A stretch of 5,702 nucleotides of DNA, taken from positions 1 to 5,702 of the forward strand of contig LIBO01000069.1 of assembly GCA_001438005.1 (NCBI GenBank), read 5' to 3'. A program made the position numbers and the translations under genes. Shown piece after piece: positions 1 through 5,702 of the stretch (position 1 is the first letter of the stretch; every line of letters begins with the position of its first letter). This stretch comes from Verrucomicrobia subdivision 6 bacterium BACL9 MAG-120507-bin52 (GTDB lineage: Bacteria; Verrucomicrobiota; Verrucomicrobiia; Methylacidiphilales; Verrucolacustridaceae). The notes under the pieces are model-generated. The model searched no databases. It worked only from the letters and a program-made list of their open reading frames with translations, and was not told where the DNA came from.

Positions 1-848
1 TCTCCCGACATGGAAGCGGGGATTTCAAATAGACCCACACCTATCTTGCCACCTGGCACGGGCCAGCGTTCCCAGGTAATCCTCCCTTTCCCTTGGGGGG
101 TAGAACTTGGAAGTAGTTCACCCGATACCGCCAAAGTCCCACCTGATTTGCCCTTGAGAAGGAGGTCGGTTAAAAAAAGAGTCGGTTTTGCGTACCGTCC
201 TTTCGCTTCGACCAGATTCACCTCTCCGAGCCAAGTGAAAGGGGTCACAACTGTTCCTTGCTGAAGCAGATACTCGATACGCTGCTTCGTGGGTTGAATT
301 TGCGCGGTGATCCCTTTTGCCCCCCATCCACTCGTTCCCAGCGAAGGAATCAGTTCGAAATCACGAATTTCAATTCGGCCAACTTGAACGTCTTGAAAAA
401 GTTCTGCACTCGCACCTTTCGGCTCTGTGCTTCGAGTCGCAGCCTCTTTGGGCAAGGCGACCTTTGTTCCCGCTTGGAGGGCGAGTCGGCCAATCGAGAT
501 TTCAGAGAAACGCAGGATTCGATCGAGAAGCAACCGGGGCGAGATTTCGGTGCGGACATCTTGCAAATCCCATATCCATGGACCGACCGACCCGGGACGA
601 CTTTGGAAACCAGCGGTATAGACTGAAAAGGAGGACCACTCAAATGATTGAAACTCACCCTCCGTTTGTAAAAGTGAGGAGACCTGCTGGGAAGCGAGCC
701 GCTGGAAATCTTTTCCGCCCAACCATTGGACGACCCAAATAGGGAGAAGGGCTGCCGCCCCGATTCCTAGGATAATCGCCCCACCCAAGAGACCGAGGAT
801 AACCCACTTCAGATTGACTTGTTTTTTCGTATTGGTACGACCAGCCAT
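1..848 (-). CDS. Membrane-anchored AsmA/TamB-like envelope protein, N-terminal part (cut by left edge)
   Basis: An open frame runs from ATG at 848-846 to the left edge without a stop: 282 codons plus two bases. An in-frame TAG at 860-858 lies three codons upstream, so this is the earliest possible ATG start, and AGGG at 859-856 is a plausible Shine-Dalgarno seven bases before it. The protein has a short basic N-terminus (about residues 1-14: Arg4, Lys8, Lys9, Lys14), then one hydrophobic segment at about 15-37 that should act as an uncleaved anchor. The rest would lie in the periplasm. It has alternating short hydrophobic stretches, such as SEISIGRLALQAG and VGRIEIRDFEL, that resemble the repetitive beta strands of AsmA/TamB/DUF748-type proteins, which are large envelope proteins linked to lipid transport or outer-membrane homeostasis. 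The family is inferred from this pattern, not from a specific motif, and the C-terminus is missing. It is divergent from the ABC transporter gene. The open frame and anchor make the gene itself fairly sure; its function is not. Confidence 0.72.
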   Translation of the reverse strand, partial: MAGRTNTKKQVNLKWVILGLLGGAIILGIGAAALLPIWVVQWLGGKDFQRLASQQVSSLLQTEGEFQSFEWSSFSVYTAGFQSRPGSVGPWIWDLQDVRTEISPRLLLDRILRFSEISIGRLALQAGTKVALPKEAATRSTEPKGASAELFQDVQVGRIEIRDFELIPSLGTSGWGAKGITAQIQPTKQRIEYLLQQGTVVTPFTWLGEVNLVEAKGRYAKPTLFLTDLLLKGKSGGTLAVSGELLPSSTPQGKGRITWERWPVPGGKIGVGLFEIPASMSG

Positions 849-855
849 CCTCGAA

Positions 856-859
856 CCCT
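856..859 (-). promoter_or_regulatory. Probable Shine-Dalgarno for the AsmA-like gene
   Basis: Read on the minus strand, AGGG is followed by a seven-base spacer and then the ATG at 848-846. With the in-frame stop just upstream, it supports that start. Confidence 0.45.
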
Positions 860-905
860 ACCAGAAAGCTTCTACGGCGGGAGAGTTTTCCACGTTGCCT
901 TTCCT

Positions 906-916
906 GCCCACTGGGC
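906..916. promoter_or_regulatory. Short palindrome in the divergent intergenic region, possible operator
   Basis: GCCCA and TGGGC are perfect inverted arms around one central base, between two divergent start codons (848 on minus, 930 on plus). The one-base loop rules out an RNA hairpin, so a protein-binding site is the more sensible reading. Arms of five bases can arise by chance. I could not find convincing -35/-10 pairs on either strand of this 81-bp region: TTGCCT at 895-900 and TCTTAT at 921-926 are 20 bases apart, too far for a good sigma-70 promoter. Confidence 0.2.
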
Positions 917-929
917 TTTCTCTTATGGG

Positions 930-2627
930 ATGCTGGCTCTTCATTCGATCTGCCTTGAAATGGAGGGCGTAGAGAATCCCCTTCTTTCCGAAATATCCGC
1001 ACTGTTTCCCACTCGCCACTTTGGGGCGATTCTCGGACCCTCAGGTTGCGGAAAGAGTACTCTCCTCAAGGTGATTGCCGGAATTCTACCCCACACCTCA
1101 GGCTCGATTTATTGGCAGGGAAAAAATTTGGAGGATGAAGATCTTCCGGCCCATCAACTCGGCTACGTACCCCAATTTAGCTGCACCCACCCCCGATTGA
1201 CTGTCCGTGAAAACCTAGTGTATGGCGCTCGCCTTCGGCAAAAAGGGACGCGTCAGCAAATCGAAGAGCGGGTGGATCAGGTTTCGGAGGAGACAGGCTT
1301 AATCGATCTTCAGGATCGTCCAGCTGGAGTGCTTTCCGGGGGACAACTTCGTCGCCTCGGCTTGGCCATGGAATTAACCACACGGCCGAGTCTTTTGCTG
1401 GCCGATGAAGTCACTAGTGGATTGGACCCAAAGTCAGAGGAGGAGATAATTGCGCTCCTTGCCTCTCTTTCCCAAGAGCAAGGTCGCCTCGTTTTGCTGG
1501 TGACTCACAGCCTCCGGCAGATCGAGGCCTATGACTCAGTCACGGTTTTATCAGGCGGATTTCTGGCCTATTCGGCGGATCCACGCGACCTAACAGACTA
1601 CTTTCAGGTCAAGAGCCCCGAATTGATCTACCCGGCCCTCGCCAAACAGGAGCCCAAAGAGTGGGCCGCTGATTGGAGCGCCGTTCCTAAGCCGGAAGGA
1701 CTTACCCAACAGAATATTTTGGAAGAGCTCAAGGCGATTTCGCTTACCGAGGGTCAAAAAGAAACGTTGGAGCTCCCTAGCCTTCTCTCTCAGGTCGGCA
1801 CTTGGCTCCGGCGCCGCATTCAAATATTTTTGCGGGATCCAGCTCAGGTTTTTCTCCAACTTACTCTTCTTCTTGTCTTCCCTGCCGTGGTAACTCTTTT
1901 CGCCTACCGCGGTCTTCCCGAAGTGCGAAATATGGCGATGTCGTCCGATACGGGCGTGGTCGAGCAGTTGCGGGATTCCCTGGCCTTTACTATTCAATCC
2001 AGCCGTGTCGGAACACTCGTGAGTGGTCTGGCTATGTTTCAGGTCATTCTTTTAGCTCTGATGGGTTCGAATAGCTCCGCCCGTGAAGTTGTCGGAGACC
2101 GACCCATACTGGAAAAAGAGAAACTGGCGGGATTACGGCCCGGTGCGGCTCTTTTGGGAATGAGCATTTTTCTCTCTTTCCTTGTTTTCGCTCAAGCCAG
2201 TTGGATGACTCTATTTGTTCGGGCGATTTGTCAGTTTCCTGGGGACGTCCTGGGCCAATGGATACCGTTGTTTTTGGTCACCGGTGCAGTCACCTCGCTC
2301 TGTCTGGCCATCTCCAGTTGGTGTTCCTCTTCGGAGCAGGCATCCCTTGGAAGTCTGTACTTGGTCGGGTTTCAGTTACCACTCTCCGGCGCAATTTTGG
2401 CTTTGCCGGAGACTTTAGGACTCATCACACGACCGTTCATTAGCGCGTATTGGGCCTGGTCGGCCTACCTCCAAACCCTTCGGGACACTCGCTTTTACGA
2501 TCTAGTGAAATCGATCACCGAAACTCCGCTCGCCACCTCCCAGGTTGCCCTGTGGATCTTGCTTGTTCATCTGCTCTTAGGCCTTGTTTTGGCCTACTTT
2601 GGGATGCGCCGTAGTCAGTGGCGATAG
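930..2627 (+). CDS. ABCG-type ABC transporter half-transporter (ATPase fused to ABC-2 permease)
   Basis: A 565-residue inner-membrane protein with an N-terminal ATPase and a C-terminal permease, the order typical of ABCG/White half transporters, which work as dimers and mostly export substrates. Visible ATPase motifs are Walker A GPSGCGKST (36-44), Q-loop Gln82, signature LSGGQ (135-139), Walker B LLLADE (155-160) with catalytic Glu160, D-loop SGLD (163-166) and H-loop His193, so it should be catalytically active. After a linker (about 220-290) come six hydrophobic segments at about 305-327, 360-379, 404-430, 444-464, 473-492 and 538-558. The stretch at 384-405 (AREVVG...EKEKLAGLRPG) resembles the cytoplasmic loop before TM3 in ABCG proteins, and the TM5-TM6 loop (about 493-537) matches their outer loop. 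I chose ATG 930 because the first ATPase strand begins right after it. The frame stays open to a TTG at 819, but that would overlap the divergent gene. No good ribosome site precedes 930. It heads a three-gene unit. Substrate unknown. Confidence 0.93.
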   Translation: MLALHSICLEMEGVENPLLSEISALFPTRHFGAILGPSGCGKSTLLKVIAGILPHTSGSIYWQGKNLEDEDLPAHQLGYVPQFSCTHPRLTVRENLVYGARLRQKGTRQQIEERVDQVSEETGLIDLQDRPAGVLSGGQLRRLGLAMELTTRPSLLLADEVTSGLDPKSEEEIIALLASLSQEQGRLVLLVTHSLRQIEAYDSVTVLSGGFLAYSADPRDLTDYFQVKSPELIYPALAKQEPKEWAADWSAVPKPEGLTQQNILEELKAISLTEGQKETLELPSLLSQVGTWLRRRIQIFLRDPAQVFLQLTLLLVFPAVVTLFAYRGLPEVRNMAMSSDTGVVEQLRDSLAFTIQSSRVGTLVSGLAMFQVILLALMGSNSSAREVVGDRPILEKEKLAGLRPGAALLGMSIFLSFLVFAQASWMTLFVRAICQFPGDVLGQWIPLFLVTGAVTSLCLAISSWCSSSEQASLGSLYLVGFQLPLSGAILALPETLGLITRPFISAYWAWSAYLQTLRDTRFYDLVKSITETPLATSQVALWILLVHLLLGLVLAYFGMRRSQWR

Positions 2628-2663
2628 GTTGCTCCTTCTCCGCTTTTCATAGTAATCTAGGTC

Positions 2664-3068
2664 ATGTCCCGTCGGGCTCACCAAACAACTCCCTCTTCTC
2701 TTCTTTTTGGATTGGTCGCAGTGTTTCTCGTCATTGCCGGTGGTGGCGCGCTCTTTTTTCAAAAGGGATCGAACCCCTATCGCACGGTGGAAACGCTCCA
2801 ACCGAGTGACTACTTTGAAAATGCAAATAGTCTTCGCGGTAACGTGTATCAGATCGAAGGGGTAATTCTTAATGCTCTCGCCCAGAATCCAGAGAAAGGC
2901 CGGCTATTTAGTATTAGTGTGGCCACCGAATCAAGGAAATGGCCGATGCCCATTTTCATTCCGGCGCAATTACGGCAGATCAATTTGCAAAAGAATCAAT
3001 CTTATCGGGCTAAAGTTCGGGTGAACGATTCTGGAATTCTTGTGGCACAGGAGATCCAAAAGTCATGA
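2664..3068 (+). CDS. Small membrane-anchored periplasmic protein with a possible OB-like beta domain
   Basis: A 134-residue protein I do not recognise. An in-frame TAG at 2658-2660 fixes ATG 2664 as the earliest start; only a weak AGG lies directly upstream. Residues 1-11 are polar and basic, 12-32 form one hydrophobic segment (signal anchor), and the rest should face the periplasm. From about residue 57 it shows alternating strand-like stretches (NVYQIEGVI, RLFSISVA, PMPIFIPA, YRAKVRVND, GILVAQEIQ) with one possible helix (about AQLRQINL) before the last two. That order is what a small OB-fold barrel would give, but this is a reading of the pattern rather than a family match. It starts 36 bp after the ABC transporter stop, and its own TGA overlaps the next gene's ATG by four bases. 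The three genes are therefore almost certainly cotranscribed, and this protein may be an accessory factor of the transporter. Confidence 0.85.
   Translation: MSRRAHQTTPSSLLFGLVAVFLVIAGGGALFFQKGSNPYRTVETLQPSDYFENANSLRGNVYQIEGVILNALAQNPEKGRLFSISVATESRKWPMPIFIPAQLRQINLQKNQSYRAKVRVNDSGILVAQEIQKS
3049..3053 (+). promoter_or_regulatory. Shine-Dalgarno inside the preceding gene
   Basis: AGGAG lies eleven bases before ATG 3065, within the last codons of the upstream gene. With the ATGA stop/start overlap at 3065-3068 it suggests translation of the secreted protein by reinitiation or coupling. Confidence 0.55.
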
Positions 3069-5125
3069 AGGTCAATCGCGAACTGGTCGCTTTTCTTTGG
3101 CTAGCAAGTAGCTCTTCCCTTTTCGCGCAAAGTGATGGTGATTCCAAGGCGGCCACGGGGGGAGCGCGTCCGGCCCAAATGAACCCAGGCTTTTTAGGTC
3201 GAGATGTTCCCGTCGTAGATCCAGGTTCCGACAACGCCACTTTTGACGGCAAGCTCGTGAATTTGGCCAACAACCGCCTGTTCCGATCCCGCTTTGAAAA
3301 ATATCTTAATGCTCCAGCGGAGACCTCGGCGGCGGATCTCGAGTACGAGAAGACGATCAATGAGATCTTATCCTTACTTAGCCCGGGCAAGGTGAGCAAC
3401 GCGAATATTGACGCGGCCTGGAAACTACTTCCCAAGGCATCCGAATATCGAAGCGACGCCAATCTCTGTAACTCGATGGCCGATGTGGTTTACAGCGTTT
3501 GGCTGGCGAAAAACGAAGTGGCAAGGTTGGAAATGGCGAATCGAAGCCTGCAAAAAGAGAAATCGGCACTGGAGTGGAATTACCGCATGAATCTTGGGCC
3601 AAGCGCCAAAAGCATGTCCCAAATTGGAACCAATCCCACCAGCCAAAGTTCCATTCTCTCGCTGGAAGATGAGGCGCGGGTTGAGCCCATCAAGGAGGCT
3701 TTGTCGGACGTGCGGGCCACCATGGTCAATAATAAGCTTAAAAAAGAGGCCTCCATCGTTCAGGCCAAAATCGATTTTCAGACGATGATTATTCAGTACT
3801 TTGCCCAGAGACGCTTCCGCCACGTTCTGATTGGAACGCGCTTTTATCGTGCCCTTTTTAGCGATGGGGATAATCGCATCAGTGCCCTCGACCAGATTTC
3901 CTCTCAGTTGCCCGTGGATAAAGATGCGGGCCAAGTCAAAGTGAAGGCAAAGCTGGATCCCAAGATTTCCGGCAAAGGAGGATCCGGCGGATATGTGGGG
4001 GCAGGAAGCGGCACAGAAAACGGACGGCGCAACACCGGTGTGGCGGCAGGGGGCGATACCTCCTCGTCCGGTGGTGCCTTTAGTGCGGAAGGAATGCAGT
4101 TGGGGGTGGAAAACTTAGGAGTCGAAAGTCTCATCAGTGCGGGCGCCAGTGGCCTAAAAGCCTTAGGAAAAATGATCAACTCGCTTGGCCAACTCGATGC
4201 CCTGGCCAATGAGGCCATCCGTGATGTCGATGAGGGAGTCGAAGCCTATAAGTTTCTTCTCGAAAAAAACGAACTAAAGAGTGCCACGGAGCGGCTGTTC
4301 GAAACGTTTATGATGGGGGAGTATATGCCGTCGGTCCGCAAATTATCTCGTGACGAAAAAAGGCGCGCACTTGAATTCACCCAAAAAACCAACGAATTGC
4401 TCGCCGCCTTGGAAGTCAACGATTTGACCCGGGCGGAGGACATTATTCTGGAGTTAAGTAAGGGTGCGCGGGACTTTGACACTTCGAAACCACTGGCGGT
4501 GGTCGAGACGGCCAAGACCGTCAGTGCCATGCATTTAGCCAAAGCCAAGGCGGCGGCCGCTTCGGGAGATAAGGCTACTTTGGAAACGGAACTACGTGCG
4601 GCCACGGAAATCTGGCCCCGAAACCCTGCCCTCGCGAAGGTCTCGGCGGCAATCTTTAGTCAGACCGATGTGCAGCAACAAGCTTTGAACGACTTTGATC
4701 GTCTGATTGCGCAAAAGAACTATCGCCAGATTTTTGATGATAAGGTCCGTTTTATCGCGGCCACCGCCATGTTTCCTGACCGGCAGGAAAAGCTGAAAGG
4801 GGTCCTCGATCGCGTGCAAAGTGCCGAGGCTTCCCTCATGCGTTCCCATGAGCTGGCCAAACGAGGAGACCCTGCCGGTGCTTGGGAAAGTGTCGAGCGT
4901 GGTTTTGCCGACTATCCCGATGACCCTAAATTGAATCAGGCCCGGGCCGATTACACGACCCAGGCGGCCGAGTTTGTGCGATCTGTTCGCACCGCGCAAG
5001 AGATGGAGCGCAAAAGGCAAATCGGCTCAAGCTTGGCTTGGTACCTGCGAGCGCTGCAGGATTATCCCAACAGTGAGATTGCTCGAGATGGCATTGATCG
5101 TATTTCGGATGAACTGGTGAAGTAG
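3065..5125 (+). CDS. Secreted helical protein with glycine-rich linker and C-terminal TPR-like repeats
   Basis: A 686-residue protein of no family I recognise. Residues 1-21 form a signal peptide: basic start (Lys2, Arg5), hydrophobic core (about 7-20), then LFA before Gln22, a likely signal peptidase I site. There is no lipobox cysteine and no later membrane segment, so it should be periplasmic or exported. Residues about 60-290 are charged and helix-rich, with coiled-coil-like parts at about 150-172 and 208-235. Residues about 300-345 are a low-complexity Gly/Ser/Ala linker. The remainder is helical again. Three stretches look like TPR-type helix pairs, each ending in an aromatic-Pro turn: about 488-525 (IWPRNP), 590-625 (DYPDDP) and 647-680 (DYPNSE). 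TPR domains bind protein partners, so a scaffold or adaptor role is plausible but inferred. It is last in the operon after the ABC transporter and the small anchored protein. Its stop is nine bases from the convergent der stop. Confidence 0.9.
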   Translation: MKVNRELVAFLWLASSSSLFAQSDGDSKAATGGARPAQMNPGFLGRDVPVVDPGSDNATFDGKLVNLANNRLFRSRFEKYLNAPAETSAADLEYEKTINEILSLLSPGKVSNANIDAAWKLLPKASEYRSDANLCNSMADVVYSVWLAKNEVARLEMANRSLQKEKSALEWNYRMNLGPSAKSMSQIGTNPTSQSSILSLEDEARVEPIKEALSDVRATMVNNKLKKEASIVQAKIDFQTMIIQYFAQRRFRHVLIGTRFYRALFSDGDNRISALDQISSQLPVDKDAGQVKVKAKLDPKISGKGGSGGYVGAGSGTENGRRNTGVAAGGDTSSSGGAFSAEGMQLGVENLGVESLISAGASGLKALGKMINSLGQLDALANEAIRDVDEGVEAYKFLLEKNELKSATERLFETFMMGEYMPSVRKLSRDEKRRALEFTQKTNELLAALEVNDLTRAEDIILELSKGARDFDTSKPLAVVETAKTVSAMHLAKAKAAAASGDKATLETELRAATEIWPRNPALAKVSAAIFSQTDVQQQALNDFDRLIAQKNYRQIFDDKVRFIAATAMFPDRQEKLKGVLDRVQSAEASLMRSHELAKRGDPAGAWESVERGFADYPDDPKLNQARADYTTQAAEFVRSVRTAQEMERKRQIGSSLAWYLRALQDYPNSEIARDGIDRISDELVK

Positions 5126-5149
5126 ACGTCGGATCTATCCGCTACTTTT
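5120..5149 (+). terminator. Hairpin between convergent genes, possible terminator
   Basis: AAGTAG (5120-5125) pairs with CTACTT (5142-5147), and inside it CGGA (5130-5133) pairs with TCCG (5138-5141) around a TCTA loop, leaving ACGT (5126-5129) bulged on the 5' side. A short T run (5146-5149) overlaps and follows the 3' arm on the plus strand. It covers the stop codons of both convergent genes. The bulge and short T run make it a weak intrinsic terminator. The minus-strand side lacks a clear T tract, so it would mainly serve the plus-strand operon. Confidence 0.4.
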
Positions 5150-5702
5150 CTTATCTCTCCCCCGCCAGCGCCACCGAAGAGGACATCCTTCAAGCTGAAA
5201 GTGTTCCCGAACTCGATTACTGAGGAACCTCTCGTAGGCTTCCGACATAATCGCAGGGTGATTGACGAATCCCATCAGGGTCGGTAGGGGGCCTTCGACT
5301 TGGGTGGCGTAGTAAATGCGCAGCTTCCTCCCTCCTTTGACTGGGGTACTTCGGGACTCGGTCGCTCGCAACAGAACCCGGTTTAACTCCCCCGTGCCGA
5401 TCCGAACGGAGCGTGCTTTTCGCATCATTGCAACCGCATTGGTTAGCTCTCGGAGCCCGCTTCTCTTGAGGGAGCTGACAAAGACCATTGGCACATCGGG
5501 AAGAAAGAAAAGCGCTTGGCGCAAGGCCGCCTCATATTCCTTGAGGAAAGTAGCCCCCTTTGTTTTTTTCCCGCCGTGGGAGGTGAGATCCCACTTGGTG
5601 ATCGCGACAATACATGGCCTTTGCGCTCGTTGAATGAGGCCCGCTACTTTCTTTTCGACCAAGCCAACCCCTAGGACAGAATCCACCGCCAGAATGGCTA
5701 AA
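5135..5702 (-). CDS. der: Ribosome-assembly GTPase Der (EngA), C-terminal part (cut by right edge)
   Basis: Der is a GTPase with two tandem G domains and a KH-like C-terminal domain; it acts in assembly of the large (50S) ribosomal subunit in the cytoplasm. Here 188 codons are visible, from the right edge to TAG at 5137-5135. Visible residues 1-39 hold the end of the second G domain: a strand ending in AVDS (the Der DA-x-x region) and then the base-recognition G4 motif as TKWD (35-38), where Der normally has NKWD. The G5-like loop reads SSLKRSG (76-82) in place of the usual SA-x-x-G. Residues from about 98 form the KH-like domain, with family landmarks YYATQV, GFVNHP, YERFLSNRVREHF, LEGCPL and a final RWRGR. 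A GTG at 5686 is internal to the G domain and not the true start; the frame is open to the edge. The gene is convergent with the plus-strand operon and probably unrelated in function. Confidence 0.92.
   Translation of the reverse strand, partial: LAILAVDSVLGVGLVEKKVAGLIQRAQRPCIVAITKWDLTSHGGKKTKGATFLKEYEAALRQALFFLPDVPMVFVSSLKRSGLRELTNAVAMMRKARSVRIGTGELNRVLLRATESRSTPVKGGRKLRIYYATQVEGPLPTLMGFVNHPAIMSEAYERFLSNRVREHFQLEGCPLRWRWRGRDKKSSG

Noticed and set aside
258..742. Plus-strand open frames of 122 and 141 codons
   Set aside because: They lie opposite the minus-strand AsmA-like frame and are rich in Arg, Ser and Pro with no domain pattern; they are antisense shadows.
819..929. Upstream TTG start extending the ABC transporter by 37 residues
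   Set aside because: It would overlap the start of the divergent AsmA-like gene, and the added residues do not resemble the start of an ABC ATPase domain, which begins naturally at ATG 930.
655..1002. Minus-strand open frame of 115 codons spanning the divergent region
   Set aside because: It runs into the start of the ABC transporter gene, is low-complexity and basic, and is in a different frame from the anchored protein, whose frame has clear membrane and strand patterns.
3425..3934. Minus-strand open frame of 169 codons inside the secreted protein gene
   Set aside because: It is antisense to a well-supported gene with a signal peptide and coupled start, and shows no recognisable domain.
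3962..4099. Glycine-rich stretch considered as a DNA tandem repeat
   Set aside because: The codons and residue order vary without a fixed repeat unit; it is amino-acid low complexity rather than a nucleotide repeat.
5316..5633. Plus-strand open frame of 105 codons opposite der
   Set aside because: The minus strand encodes clear Der C-terminal landmarks here, so this frame is a shadow.

Overview
The window looks like a stretch of ordinary chromosome from a Gram-negative bacterium. It holds five protein-coding genes, two of them cut by the window edges. The evidence for a two-membrane cell is an AsmA-like membrane-anchored protein, a secreted protein with a signal peptide, and an ABCG-type transporter. 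The overall style (divergent envelope proteins of no clear family, a signal peptide ending in Phe-Ala-Gln, mostly weak Shine-Dalgarno sites) would fit the Verrucomicrobiota or a related PVC lineage. That placement is a guess: no rRNA or other decisive marker is present. I see no tRNA, rRNA, CRISPR array, insertion sequence or phage gene.

Layout. Positions 1-848, minus strand: the N-terminal 282 codons of a large membrane-anchored, AsmA/TamB-style protein that runs off the left edge. Positions 849-929: an 81-bp divergent intergenic region with a short palindrome. Positions 930-5125, plus strand: a tight three-gene unit made of an ABCG-type half transporter (NBD then six TM segments), a 36-bp gap, a 134-residue membrane-anchored protein with a possible OB-like beta domain, a 4-bp ATGA overlap, and a 686-residue secreted helical/TPR-like protein with a glycine-rich middle. 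Positions 5126-5134: a 9-bp convergent gap lying within a hairpin that may terminate transcription. Positions 5135-5702, minus strand: the C-terminal 188 codons of the ribosome-assembly GTPase Der (EngA), running off the right edge.

How the genes may work together. The three plus-strand genes are packed as one operon, with probable translational coupling between the last two. The order (inner-membrane ABC exporter, inner-membrane-anchored periplasmic protein, exported repeat protein) suggests an envelope transport or assembly module. The divergent AsmA-like gene fits an envelope theme. The substrate cannot be read from the sequence. Der is a housekeeping neighbour with no evident link. Nothing here proves a new system; the operon of one recognisable transporter with two unrecognised envelope proteins is the most interesting part.
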